From Tepidibacter mesophilus (GTDB lineage Bacteria; Bacillota; Clostridia; Peptostreptococcales; Peptostreptococcaceae), in NCBI RefSeq assembly GCF_002724055.1, contig NZ_BDQY01000019.1, positions 1 through 63,645 on the forward strand: DNA of 63,645 nt. Reading direction: 5' to 3'. The position numbers and the translations under genes are program-made. Positions 27,972-36,882 of this stretch are shown in pieces (position 1 is the first letter of the stretch; each line of letters starts with the position of its first letter). The notes beneath the pieces are model-generated. The model ran no database searches, had not been told where the DNA came from, and saw only the letters and a program-made list of their open reading frames with translations.

Positions 27972-28130
27972 TATTTACTAGTATATATAAATTAATAATA
28001 TTAATTCTCAGAAAAATTAAAAAGGAATTTAAAAATAAATGTCGAATTGTAATGAAATAAGGATAAATAAGTAAAATTGAGCTGAAATCCAAATAATGTA
28101 TAATGGTTTTTTTAGTAAAGGGGGAAGTTT

Positions 28131-28475
28131 ATGCAATTGGGATTTATCATTTCTTTAATATTTGCAATTTTAGTAGCATTATTTGCTGTACAAAATTCTG
28201 GTAGTGTGGTTATAAGTTTTCTATTTGCTGAATTCAATATTTCTCAAGCTCTTGTGATTCTGATTTCAGCAGCTTTAGGTGCAATAATTGTTATGTTACT
28301 AGGGTTTATAAAACAAATTAAACTAAAGCTTAAAATAAAAGAACAGTCAAAGAAAATTAAAAGTTTAGAAGAAGAAAACAAATTATGCAATAATAAAATT
28401 GAAGAATTTGAAAATAATCTAGATGAAAAGAAAATGGATACTTTAGAAGATAATAAAATAGATATTAATGAATAA
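28131..28475 (+). CDS. LapA-domain (DUF1049) membrane protein
   Basis: A 114-residue protein with two N-terminal TM helices (~4-24 and ~40-62), containing VALFAVQNSGSVVISFLFAE, the LapA-domain hallmark. A cytoplasmic, Lys/Glu-rich coiled coil runs from 65 to 110. In Gram-negatives LapA joins lipopolysaccharide assembly; in Firmicutes the role is unknown. AAAGGGGGAAG is the ribosome site. Monocistronic. Confidence 0.85.
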   Translation: MQLGFIISLIFAILVALFAVQNSGSVVISFLFAEFNISQALVILISAALGAIIVMLLGFIKQIKLKLKIKEQSKKIKSLEEENKLCNNKIEEFENNLDEKKMDTLEDNKIDINE

Positions 28476-28477
28476 GT

Positions 28478-28520
28478 AAAAAGACAACTCTTGGATTAAT
28501 CAAAATGGGAGTTGTCTTTT
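28478..28520 (+). terminator. Terminator of the LapA-domain gene
   Basis: AAAAGACAACTC pairs with GAGTTGTCTTTT around an 18-base loop. Confidence 0.75.
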
Positions 28521-28563
28521 ATATATTATACAAGGGTGAAAATAAATTGAGGTGTAGATTAAA

Positions 28564-29061
28564 ATGATGTTTAAGGTAAATGGGTTTAGAGTAGAGGAAC
28601 TTAATAATAAGGATTTAAATGAAATTGTTGAGGTTTATAATTCTAATAAAAATTTTTTGATTAGCCATATGGATAAAAAAGAAATAACAATTGAATGGAT
28701 GATTGAAGAATTGAAGTCTATGAAAGAAATTGGATTTTTATGCTGTAAGATAGTAGATATGAACTCGGAAAAAATAGTTGGAGTAATAGATTTTAAGGTA
28801 GATAAGGAAACATACTTATCTTTACTTATGATACATAATAATTATAAAAATAAGGGTTTAGGAAGATTAATATATAAGGGGTTAGAAAAATATGCATTAT
28901 CTTTAAAAAGTAATTGTATAAGAATAGATGTAGTTGCTGATTATGACGATTCAGTAATTGAGTTTTGGACTAAAAATAGATTTGTTAAGTTTAAAGATAC
29001 TATACTTAATTGGACGGGTAAGGATTTGGATGCTATTGTTATGAAGAGGAATTTGACCTAA
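28564..29061 (+). CDS. GNAT-family N-acetyltransferase
   Basis: A 165-residue acetyltransferase. The acetyl-CoA-binding motif A is HNNYKNKGLGRLIYKGLEKY at about 103-122, and a beta-bulge strand follows (CIRIDVVADYDDSVIEFWTK). Substrate unknown. The ribosome site (GAGGTG) is distant from the ATG, so ATG 28567 is an alternative start. Confidence 0.83.
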   Translation: MMFKVNGFRVEELNNKDLNEIVEVYNSNKNFLISHMDKKEITIEWMIEELKSMKEIGFLCCKIVDMNSEKIVGVIDFKVDKETYLSLLMIHNNYKNKGLGRLIYKGLEKYALSLKSNCIRIDVVADYDDSVIEFWTKNRFVKFKDTILNWTGKDLDAIVMKRNLT

Positions 29062-29185
29062 ATACAAAATATAATTTAGGTAGGTGATTATAATAGCTTT
29101 CTATAATGAAATGCCTAAGAAGAAATTATTTTGTATATTTATTCCCATATATTATCTTAATTGTTATATTTTTTTAGAGATTTTA

Positions 29186-29194
29186 TGTTATAAT
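29186..29194 (+). promoter_or_regulatory. Extended -10 promoter of the aminopeptidase P gene
   Basis: TGTTATAAT, 41 bases before the start codon. A TTGTTA at 29161 is too far upstream for a normal -35. Confidence 0.55.
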
Positions 29195-29235
29195 TTGCAC
29201 TAGAAGATATACAATGTTGAAAGGAGATTAATATA

Positions 29236-31026
29236 ATGAAAGTATCTGAAAAACTTACAAATTTAAGAAAGTTGATGGCAGAAAAAAATATTGATATGTA
29301 TATTGTCCCTACTGCCGATTTCCATCAAAGCGAATATGTTGGTGAACATTTCAAAGCTAGAAAATACATAACAGGTTTTACAGGTTCTGCAGGAACTGCT
29401 ATTATTACAATGGATCATGCAGGTCTTTGGACAGATGGAAGATATTTTCTTCAAGCTGGGGAACAACTTGAAGGAACAACTGTTGAATTATTTAAAATGG
29501 GAGAGCCAAATGTTCCAACTATAGAAGAATATATTGAAAGCACACTTTCTGAAAAAGGAATACTTGGATTTGATGGTCGTGTTATTTCAATGGGAGAAGG
29601 ACAAACGTATGAAAAAATTGTAAAAAACAAAAATGGATCTATATGCTATGATTGTGACTTAATTGATGATATATGGGAAAATCGTCCAGCACTTTCTAAA
29701 AAACCCGCCTTTGCTCTTGATATAAAATACACTGGTGAATCTACAGCTTCTAAATTGGAACGCATTAGAAAATCAATGAAAGATGCAGGTACAAATACAC
29801 ATGTAATTACATCTTTAGATGATGTAGCATGGACTCTGAACATACGTGGAGATGATATTGAATTCTTCCCTCTAGTTTTAAGCTATTTAATCATTACAAT
29901 GGATGAAGTACATCTTTTTATAAATAAAGATAAATTAAGCGATGAAATAATATCAGAGCTTATGAAAAATGGGGTAACAGCTGTTCATCCGTATAATGAT
30001 GTATATGAAGAAGCAAAAAAATTCACTAGTTCTAATGTATTGTTACTTGACCCTGTTAGAACAAATTATGCATTATATAATAACATCAATAATGATGTTA
30101 CAAAAGTAGAAAAAGAAAATCCATCTGTTTTATTTAAAGCTATGAAAAACCCGACTGAAATTAAAAATATAAAAAATGCTCATATTAAAGATGGAATAGC
30201 ACATACAAAGTATATTTATTGGTTAAAACAAAATATAGGCAAAGAAACAATTACAGAGATTAGTGCATCTAATAAACTAGAAGAGCTTAGAGCAGAACAA
30301 GAAGGATTTATTCGCCCAAGCTTTGAACCAATATCTGCGTTTGGTCCACATGGAGCGATTGTTCACTACACTTCTTCTCCAGAAACTAATATAGAACTTA
30401 AAAAAGGATCTTTATTCCTAACAGATACAGGTGGTGGATACTATGAGGGGTCTACTGACATTACAAGAACAATTGCACTAGGAGAAATACCACAAATAAT
30501 GAAAGATCACTTTACTATAACTTTACAAAGTAATCTACGCCTTGCAAATGCAAAATTCCTTTATGGATGTAATGGTATGAATTTAGATATAGTTGCACGT
30601 GCTCCGTTCTGGAACCATAACTTGAACTTTAATCATGGAACAGGTCACGGAGTTGGATATTTAATGAACATTCATGAAGCGCCAACAGGATTTAGATGGC
30701 AGTACCGTGCACATGAAATTCATCAAATTGAAGAAGGTATGATTCTTACAAATGAACCAGGTATATATATTGCAGATTCCTACGGAGTTAGAATTGAAAA
30801 CGAAATGATTGTATGCAAAGGTGAAAAAAATGAATATGGTCAATTTATGTACTTTGAACCAATCACTTATGTACCTATAGACTTAGATGCAGTAAACCCT
30901 GACATCTTAAATATAGAAGAAAAAGCATGGTTAAATGAGTATCATAAGACAGTATACGATAAGATTTCACTATACTTAAATGAAGACGAAAAAGAATGGT
31001 TAAAAGAATATACTAGAGAAATATAA
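29236..31026 (+). CDS. pepP: Xaa-Pro aminopeptidase (aminopeptidase P, M24B)
   Basis: A 596-residue three-domain aminopeptidase P. Two creatinase-like N-domains are followed by the pita-bread catalytic domain. Ligands for the two metals are visible in DTGGGYYEGSTDITRT (two Asp), NHGTGHGVGY (His), NEPGIY (Glu) and RIENEM (Glu). It removes an N-terminal residue preceding proline, aiding use of proline-containing peptides. There is no signal peptide, so it is cytosolic. AAAGGAGATTA precedes the ATG. Codon use is slightly richer in C-ending codons than its neighbours. Confidence 0.94.
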   Translation: MKVSEKLTNLRKLMAEKNIDMYIVPTADFHQSEYVGEHFKARKYITGFTGSAGTAIITMDHAGLWTDGRYFLQAGEQLEGTTVELFKMGEPNVPTIEEYIESTLSEKGILGFDGRVISMGEGQTYEKIVKNKNGSICYDCDLIDDIWENRPALSKKPAFALDIKYTGESTASKLERIRKSMKDAGTNTHVITSLDDVAWTLNIRGDDIEFFPLVLSYLIITMDEVHLFINKDKLSDEIISELMKNGVTAVHPYNDVYEEAKKFTSSNVLLLDPVRTNYALYNNINNDVTKVEKENPSVLFKAMKNPTEIKNIKNAHIKDGIAHTKYIYWLKQNIGKETITEISASNKLEELRAEQEGFIRPSFEPISAFGPHGAIVHYTSSPETNIELKKGSLFLTDTGGGYYEGSTDITRTIALGEIPQIMKDHFTITLQSNLRLANAKFLYGCNGMNLDIVARAPFWNHNLNFNHGTGHGVGYLMNIHEAPTGFRWQYRAHEIHQIEEGMILTNEPGIYIADSYGVRIENEMIVCKGEKNEYGQFMYFEPITYVPIDLDAVNPDILNIEEKAWLNEYHKTVYDKISLYLNEDEKEWLKEYTREI

Positions 31027-31045
31027 AAATATAGAGTAGTAGGCA

Positions 31046-31101
31046 TAGCCATCAAGCTAAGAGAGTAGAATATACTTCAATGAGTTTGGTGGCTACTTTT
31101 T
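31046..31101 (+). terminator. Terminator of pepP
   Basis: TAGCCATCAAGCT (31046-31058) pairs with AGTTTGGTGGCTA (31083-31095) with two G-T pairs, then CTTTTTAG. Confidence 0.65.
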
Positions 31102-31202
31102 AGTTACTTTTACTTTTAAGTATTCAAATTAAGTTACTTTTTCATATGAAAATAAAGTAAATGAGGATATTTTCATAAATATATCTTAAAAACTTCATTT
31201 AG

Positions 31203-31216
31203 GGAACCTATGTTAC
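31203..31216. promoter_or_regulatory. Candidate regulator site upstream of hcp
   Basis: GGAAC-CTAT-GTTAC, followed by GGAATAA. A near-identical site lies upstream of the ferredoxin gene (35499-35512). Candidate -10 elements are TATAGT (31234) and TAAACT (31239), placing the site roughly 37-42 bases before transcription start, typical for Crp/Fnr-type activation. Confidence 0.5.
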
Positions 31217-31308
31217 GGAATAAACTCTACTAATATAGTAAACTTTACTCATAGCAACACAACATAAGAAAATTAATTAAACATAATATAAATGAGGAGG
31301 AGTTAACT

Positions 31309-32946
31309 ATGGGTATGTTTTGTTATCAATGTCAAGAGGCTGCAGGATGTAAAGGGTGTACAGTAAGAGGGGTATGTGGTAAGAATGAATCAGTAGCTAA
31401 GTCACAGGATATATTAGTTTATGCAAGTAAAGGACTTGCGATAGTAAGTAATGAGGGAAGAAAGGTAGGAGTTATAGATTCTAAGGTAGATAAGTATATA
31501 ACTGAAAACTTATTTACTACAATAACCAATGCTAACTTTGATAGAGATGCTATCATAAATAGAGTTAAAGAAACTTTAAGATTGAGAGAAGAATTAAAGG
31601 TTAAGGTTGAAGAAGCTGGTGGAAATGTAACTGGTGATGCAACAGATTGGTCTGCGGTTACAGAAGCTGAATTTGATATAAAAGCAGAGACTGTTGGAGT
31701 ATTATCAACAGAAAATGAAGATGTGAGAAGTTTAAGAGAACTTATTATTTATGGATTAAAAGGATTATCAGCTTATATGAAGCATGCTATGAACTTAGGA
31801 TACAATAATGAAGATGTTCATGGTTTTATGGCTAAGGCTTTAGCGGCAACACTTGATGATAGTTTAACTGCTGATGATTTAGTGGCACTTGCTATGGAAG
31901 CTGGAAAATATGGTGTTGATGGAATGGCTCTATTAGACCAAGCTAATACAGGAACTTATGGACATCCAGAGATAACTAAAGTTGATATAGGTGTTAGAAA
32001 TAAGCCCGGTATATTAATATCAGGGCATGATCTAAAAGATTTAGAATTATTGTTGAAGCAGACAGAGGGAACTGGAGTAGAGGTATATACCCATAGTGAA
32101 ATGCTTGCTGGACAGTATTATCCGGAATTTAAAAAGTATTCTCATTTTGCAGGAAACTACGGAAATGCATGGTGGAAGCAAACAGAAGAATTTGAAAAAT
32201 TCAATGGACCTATATTAATGACTACAAACTGTGTGGTACCTCCAAAGGATTCATATAAGGATAGATTATTTACAACAGGAGCTTCGGGAGTGCCTGGATG
32301 TAGACATATAAATGCTGATGAAAATGGAAATAAAGATTTCAGTGATATAATAGAAATGGCTAAAAGATGTGAGGTTCCAACAGAGATAGAAAAGGGAGAA
32401 ATAGTAGGAGGATTTGCTCATAACCAAGTATTAGCTCTTGCTGATAAGGTTGTAGATGCTGTTAAATCTGGTGCTATAAAGAGATTCTTTGTAATGGCTG
32501 GTTGTGATGGTAGAGCAAAATCAAGAAACTATTATACTGATTTTGCTAAAGCTATACCAAATGATACAGTTATATTAACTGCTGGATGTGCAAAGTATAA
32601 ATATAACAAACTTGATTTAGGAGATATAGGTGGAATACCAAGAGTTTTAGATGCGGGACAATGTAACGATTCATACTCATTAGTAGTAATTGCTTTAAAA
32701 CTTAAAGAAGTATTTGGGCTTGATGATGTAAATGAATTACCTATATCTTATAATATAGCTTGGTATGAGCAAAAGGCTGTAATAGTTTTATTATCACTTT
32801 TATACTTAGGTGTTAAAAATATTCACCTAGGACCAACATTACCTGCATTCTTATCTCCAAATGTTGCTAAGGTATTAGTAGACAACTTTGGAATAGCTGG
32901 AATTACTAATGTGGAAGATGATGTAAAAATATTTATACAAGGTTAG
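31309..32946 (+). CDS. hcp: Hybrid cluster protein (hydroxylamine reductase)
   Basis: A 545-residue Fe-S protein. N-terminal cysteines C5, C8, C17 and C23 give the CX2CX8CX5C ligand set of the cubane cluster. The hybrid-cluster ligand region is seen in [35 protein letters not shown] and DAGQCNDSY. The family reduces hydroxylamine in vitro and is tied to nitric-oxide and nitrosation stress. GAGGAGGAG precedes the ATG. Monocistronic, but a ferredoxin-type protein 1.8 kb away shares its upstream palindrome. Confidence 0.95.
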   Translation: MGMFCYQCQEAAGCKGCTVRGVCGKNESVAKSQDILVYASKGLAIVSNEGRKVGVIDSKVDKYITENLFTTITNANFDRDAIINRVKETLRLREELKVKVEEAGGNVTGDATDWSAVTEAEFDIKAETVGVLSTENEDVRSLRELIIYGLKGLSAYMKHAMNLGYNNEDVHGFMAKALAATLDDSLTADDLVALAMEAGKYGVDGMALLDQANTGTYGHPEITKVDIGVRNKPGILISGHDLKDLELLLKQTEGTGVEVYTHSEMLAGQYYPEFKKYSHFAGNYGNAWWKQTEEFEKFNGPILMTTNCVVPPKDSYKDRLFTTGASGVPGCRHINADENGNKDFSDIIEMAKRCEVPTEIEKGEIVGGFAHNQVLALADKVVDAVKSGAIKRFFVMAGCDGRAKSRNYYTDFAKAIPNDTVILTAGCAKYKYNKLDLGDIGGIPRVLDAGQCNDSYSLVVIALKLKEVFGLDDVNELPISYNIAWYEQKAVIVLLSLLYLGVKNIHLGPTLPAFLSPNVAKVLVDNFGIAGITNVEDDVKIFIQG

Positions 32947-33043
32947 TTAATATGAATACGTTTGAAAATTACAAAAAAGTGGGGGTGTAATTAGCCCATC
33001 CTTACAATGGCAATCTGTATTAAATATATAATATAAACTATTC

Positions 33044-33079
33044 AAAACTATACTCATATAATATTGGGTATAGTTTTTT
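33044..33079 (+). terminator. Terminator of hcp
   Basis: AAAACTATACTC pairs with GGGTATAGTTTT and ends in TTTTTT. Confidence 0.7.
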
Positions 33080-33089
33080 GTTGTAGAAT

Positions 33090-33120
33090 AGTTGCAAAAG
33101 CAACTAATATTATATATAAT
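33090..33120 (+). promoter_or_regulatory. Promoter with operator over the -35 of the MATE gene
   Basis: TTGCAA (33092-33097), a 17-base spacer and TATAAT (33115-33120). The -35 lies inside the inverted repeat AGTTGC-AAAA-GCAACT (33090-33105), a likely repressor operator. Confidence 0.65.
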
Positions 33121-33167
33121 ACCTAGTATGGAAAAAATGTTCGTACAATTAAATAGGAGGTGTATTC

Positions 33168-34553
33168 ATGGAAAAACAGAAAAGACTCGGAACTGAAAAT
33201 ATAGGTAAATTACTTATCGAATTTTCATTTCCTGCAATTATAGGTATGTTAATTAACATATTATACAATATTGTAGATAGAATTTTCATAGGAAAAGGAG
33301 TAGGCGCTATTGCTATATCTGCGGTAGGATTAACTCTTCCATTCAGTACTATAATAATGGCATTTGGAATGCTTGCCGGCATAGGAGGTTCTGCTTTAAT
33401 ATCTATCAGACTCGGAGAAGGAAAGCATGATGAAGCTGAAAAAATACTTGGAAATACATTTATACTTTTAAGTATTATTTCTGTTTTAGTGACGGTTGTG
33501 GGTATTGGATTTTTAGATTCTTTACTTAGATTATTCGGGGCAAGTGATTTGACATTTAATTATGCTAAAGAGTATATATTTATAATACTTGCTGGAGCTG
33601 TATTTAATGCAGTTGGATTTGGTCTTAATGCATCTATTCGTTCTGACGGAAGCCCAAAGACTGCCATGATGACAAATTTGATAGGAGCTATAACTAATAT
33701 AATTCTTGATTATGTATTTATAATGAAAATGGGTATGGGGATAAAAGGAGCAGCTATAGCTACTGTTATAGGGCAAACTTTAAATACTATATGGGTTCTT
33801 AGATATTTTATGTTTAATAATAATTCTTCTATGAAGCTTAAAGTTAAGAATATGAAGCTGGATATTAATATAGTTAAGGGAATATTTGCAATAGGAATGT
33901 CTCCGTTCTTAATACAAATTGCAGCAAGTGTTGTTAATGTACTTGCCAATAATACATTAAAAACAAATGGAGGAGATTATGCGATAGGTGCTATGAGTAT
34001 ACTTATAAGCATTACAATGATATTTTTGATGCCTGTATTTGGAATAACTCAAGGTGCACAGCCTATATTAGGATATAATTATGGAGCTGTTAAAATAGAT
34101 AGGGTTAAAAAATCTTTAATACTTGCAATAAGCGCAGCATCTGCACTTTGCATAACAGGATTTGTATTTGTAGAATTTTTTCCAAGTTTTATGATATCTA
34201 TATTTAGTGATGATGAAAACATACTCAAGATAGGTACAAATGGACTTCGGATATTTTTATGTATGATCCCTGTTATAGGATTTCAAATAGTAACATCAAA
34301 TTTTTTCCAAGCCATTGGTAAAGCTAAAATTTCTATTGTACTTAGTCTGTCAAGACAGGTGCTCATATTAATACCAATGCTTATATTATTACCTAAATTA
34401 TATGGACTTAAAGGAGTCTGGATTGCATATCCTATATCTGATTTTTCATCTTCGTTAATTACATTAGTATTTTTAATAAAAGAATGGAAGATTATGAGTG
34501 AAACAGAAAAAAATGAAGAAATTATAGATATAAATAAAATAATTGAAATATAA
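33168..34553 (+). CDS. MATE-family multidrug/toxin extrusion transporter
   Basis: A 461-residue membrane protein with about 12 helices. TENIGKLLIEFSFPAIIGML at the N-terminus and the duplicated six-helix bundles (second half from ~235) are typical. FGITQGAQPILGYNYGA is the MATE signature in helix 8. It exports drugs or metabolites using Na+ or H+. AGGAGGTG precedes the ATG. A second MATE lies at 52082 on the other strand; the two are not adjacent duplicates. Confidence 0.92.
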   Translation: MEKQKRLGTENIGKLLIEFSFPAIIGMLINILYNIVDRIFIGKGVGAIAISAVGLTLPFSTIIMAFGMLAGIGGSALISIRLGEGKHDEAEKILGNTFILLSIISVLVTVVGIGFLDSLLRLFGASDLTFNYAKEYIFIILAGAVFNAVGFGLNASIRSDGSPKTAMMTNLIGAITNIILDYVFIMKMGMGIKGAAIATVIGQTLNTIWVLRYFMFNNNSSMKLKVKNMKLDINIVKGIFAIGMSPFLIQIAASVVNVLANNTLKTNGGDYAIGAMSILISITMIFLMPVFGITQGAQPILGYNYGAVKIDRVKKSLILAISAASALCITGFVFVEFFPSFMISIFSDDENILKIGTNGLRIFLCMIPVIGFQIVTSNFFQAIGKAKISIVLSLSRQVLILIPMLILLPKLYGLKGVWIAYPISDFSSSLITLVFLIKEWKIMSETEKNEEIIDINKIIEI

Positions 34554-34554
34554 G

Positions 34555-34592
34555 AAAAAAGGTGCTAGAGAAAATCCCTAGCACCTTTTTTT
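34555..34592 (+). terminator. Terminator of the MATE gene
   Basis: AAAAAAGGTGCTAG pairs with CTAGCACCTTTTTTT. Confidence 0.85.
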
Positions 34593-34649
34593 ATTCTATA
34601 GGAACTATATTATTTTTGGTTTTTCTGATAACTTATTGAAAAGGTCGTA

Positions 34650-34732
34650 CTTGCAACTATTTTTGAGCAACGGAGCCTGGAAGGATCGTTGGCGACATGA
34701 GTCACCGCGTTAGCGAGTAGACGAATTTTATA
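34650..34732 (+). repeat. Dispersed intergenic repeat, copy A
   Basis: One of three related ~83-base elements (others at 40569 and 58689). It begins CTTGCAACTATTTTT, has a GGAG block, then CGTTGGCGACATGAGT, the mini-hairpin CGC-GTTA-GCG, and ends AGTAGACGAATTTTATA. It lies 96 bases after the MATE stop, beyond that gene's terminator, and touches the 3' end of the convergent ferredoxin gene. Confidence 0.75.
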
Positions 34733-35432
34733 TTACATTTCCATCTGTCGATATTATAAATTCATTGTATGAAGCTTTTGTTTTAGAATTTAAGATAGCT
34801 TCTTTTACTGCACGAACTAATCCTGAGCAACAAGGTACTGACATTCTTGTAACTGTTATACTATTTATATTTTTGGTTTTAAATATTTCCGTAAGCTTAT
34901 CTATATAGTATTGGTTGTCATCAAGCTTTGGGCATCCTATAACAGTAATTTTATTCTTCATAAAATCCATGTGGAAGTTTGAGTAAGAATATGCACAACA
35001 GTCTGCTGCAATTAATATATCTGCATTATCCCAAAAATCAGCTGAGGGACTTGCAAGTTTTAACTGTACAGGCCATTGCTTTAATTGGGAATCGATAGTA
35101 TTTATTTCTTTAGTACCTGAGCCTTGACATTCGCATCCTGAATTGCTTTTCAACACTTTGCTTACAGATCCAGGACATCCACCAGAAGGTGTTTTCTGAT
35201 TAATGGCATATCCTTTTCTAGATTTATCAAATTCCACAGTTTCTTTTTCTGTTAATTTTATTGCATCAACTGGACAAGCAGGTAAACACATTCCTAATCC
35301 ATCACAATAAGAATCGCTAGTTAATTTTGCTTTACCGTTTATGACTTGTATAGCTCCTTGATGGCATGCATTAGCACACAATCCACATCCTATACATTTT
35401 TCTTGATTTATTTCAATTATTTGTCTTTTCAT
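34728..35432 (-). CDS. 2[4Fe-4S] ferredoxin-domain protein with a C-terminal cysteine-rich domain
   Basis: A 234-residue protein. The N-terminal bacterial ferredoxin fold has CIGCGLCANACH (~13-24) and a second CxxxxxCxxxC set ending CPVDAIK. A Cys-rich linker (GGCPGS, CECQGSG) and a C-terminal domain with ADCCAYSYSNFH, VIGCPKLDD and VPCCSGLVRA follow. In clostridia such proteins commonly neighbour hcp, suggesting electron transfer in the same stress response. AGGAGGATTTAAAA precedes the ATG. Confidence 0.85.
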   Translation of the reverse strand: MKRQIIEINQEKCIGCGLCANACHQGAIQVINGKAKLTSDSYCDGLGMCLPACPVDAIKLTEKETVEFDKSRKGYAINQKTPSGGCPGSVSKVLKSNSGCECQGSGTKEINTIDSQLKQWPVQLKLASPSADFWDNADILIAADCCAYSYSNFHMDFMKNKITVIGCPKLDDNQYYIDKLTEIFKTKNINSITVTRMSVPCCSGLVRAVKEAILNSKTKASYNEFIISTDGNVI

Positions 35433-35498
35433 TTTTAAATCCTCCTTTAATATGATGTTGTTATATGTATATTATATACTATGTTTTTATTTGTTTAG

Positions 35499-35512
35499 AG
35501 AACAAATGTTAC
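35499..35512. promoter_or_regulatory. Candidate regulator site upstream of the ferredoxin gene
   Basis: AGAAC-AAAT-GTTAC, followed by GAATAA, resembles the hcp upstream site base for base outside the spacer. On the minus strand a TATAAT (35476-35471) predicts a start near 35464, so the site centres at about -41.5. Confidence 0.55.
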
Positions 35513-35589
35513 GAATAATATAAAACTACAATAAAAAAATACATTTTCATGTATACAAAATAGGATGAATATGTTAAACTGTAAAAAGT

Positions 35590-35648
35590 ATAACACATTA
35601 TAAATAAAAACACACACTAATCTAGTGGTAATGGCAACAATGTGTTAT
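35590..35648 (+). promoter_or_regulatory. Structured segment upstream of gap
   Basis: ATAACACATT (35590-35599) and AATGTGTTAT (35639-35648) are perfect 10-bp arms. Inside lies a smaller hairpin, CACTA-ATC-TAGTG. It could be an mRNA leader fold or an operator. No known riboswitch signature. Confidence 0.45.
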
Positions 35649-35696
35649 TCTAAATATTATATATTAATAACTACTACATAAATGGAGGGTTTTAGA

Positions 35697-36725
35697 ATGA
35701 GTATTAAAGTGGGAATTAATGGATTTGGAAGAATAGGAAAAAACGTATTAAAGGCATGGTTAGAAAGAAAATCGGATATAGAAATAGTGGCTATAAATAG
35801 TACTAGTGGACCTGAAAAACATGCACATATATTTAAATATGATTCTTTATACGGAATTTTAAATGAAGAAGTTACAGCTACTAATGATTCTATAATAATA
35901 GGTGATAAAGAAATTAAATTTACAGCTCATAGAGATCCAGAACAAATTCCTTGGAAAGAATTAGGGGTTGATATTGTTGTAGAATCAACTGGGTTATTTA
36001 CAAATAGAGAAGCATGCAGTAAACATATAAAAGCAGGGGCAAAAAAGGTTATAATTTCTGCTCCTGGAGTAGATGAAGATATAACTATAGTTATGGGTGT
36101 TAATCATAATGATTACGATTCAGATAAGCATCATATAATATCTAATGCATCTTGTACTACAAACTGCTTAGGACCTGTTGCTAAGGTCATTAACGATGAG
36201 TTTAAAATAGTAAAAGGACTTATGACTACTGTACATGCTTATACTAATGATCAAAAAATATTAGATCTTCCTCATAAGGATTTAAGAAGATCTAGAGCAG
36301 CAGCAGAATCAATTATACCTACTTCTACAGGAGCTGCTAAGGCAATAAGCAAAGTTATACCAGAACTAAGCGGAAAATTAAATGGAATGGCTATGAGGGT
36401 ACCTATCCCAGTGGTTTCAGTTGTGGATTTAGTTCTTGAACTTGAAAAAGATGTTACTGTTGAAATGGTTAATAGTAAATTAAAAGAAGCTTCTGAAGGT
36501 GAACTTAAAGGAATATTAGGGTATAGTGATAAGCCTTTAGTATCGATTGACTATAAGAAAGACTATAGATCATCTATAGTTGATGGATTATCTACTATGA
36601 TGATTGGAGATAATATGTTAAAGGTTGTATCTTGGTATGATAATGAGTGGGGATACTCTAATAGAGTTATAGATTTGGCAACGCATATAGGTGAAGTTAA
36701 AAATATGAATAAAGCTAATGCTTAA
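35697..36725 (+). CDS. gap: Glyceraldehyde-3-phosphate dehydrogenase
   Basis: A 342-residue enzyme of glycolysis/gluconeogenesis. IKVGINGFGRIGKN binds the dinucleotide, the catalytic Cys153 is in SNASCTTNCLG, and DLPHKDLRRSRAAAESIIPT and WYDNEWGYSNR are family blocks. The usual Asp after strand 2 (AIND) is Ser35 here (AINSTSG), as in NADP-accepting GapB-type enzymes, so cofactor use may be relaxed. ATG 35697 follows GGAGGG; the upstream in-frame ATG is part of that site. Monocistronic, without pgk. Confidence 0.94.
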   Translation: MSIKVGINGFGRIGKNVLKAWLERKSDIEIVAINSTSGPEKHAHIFKYDSLYGILNEEVTATNDSIIIGDKEIKFTAHRDPEQIPWKELGVDIVVESTGLFTNREACSKHIKAGAKKVIISAPGVDEDITIVMGVNHNDYDSDKHHIISNASCTTNCLGPVAKVINDEFKIVKGLMTTVHAYTNDQKILDLPHKDLRRSRAAAESIIPTSTGAAKAISKVIPELSGKLNGMAMRVPIPVVSVVDLVLELEKDVTVEMVNSKLKEASEGELKGILGYSDKPLVSIDYKKDYRSSIVDGLSTMMIGDNMLKVVSWYDNEWGYSNRVIDLATHIGEVKNMNKANA

Positions 36726-36727
36726 TC

Positions 36728-36768
36728 AAAAAATACTTGTTTTGTAACTACAAAACAAGTATTTTTTT
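36728..36768 (+). terminator. Terminator of gap
   Basis: Eighteen-base arms AAAAAATACTTGTTTTGT and ACAAAACAAGTATTTTTT with a short loop. Confidence 0.85.
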
Positions 36769-36882
36769 ATACATTAAATCTTTTAACGGGTATTGTTTGA
36801 AATTTTTAGAATAAAGACTTTTTTATATATTATAATATGAATAGGAAAACTATATAATATAAAGATAAAAGGAAGTGATTAA

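Noticed and set aside
29090-29211. 39-codon hydrophobic frame starting with GTG
   Set aside because: It runs over the extended -10 promoter of pepP and lacks a convincing ribosome site.
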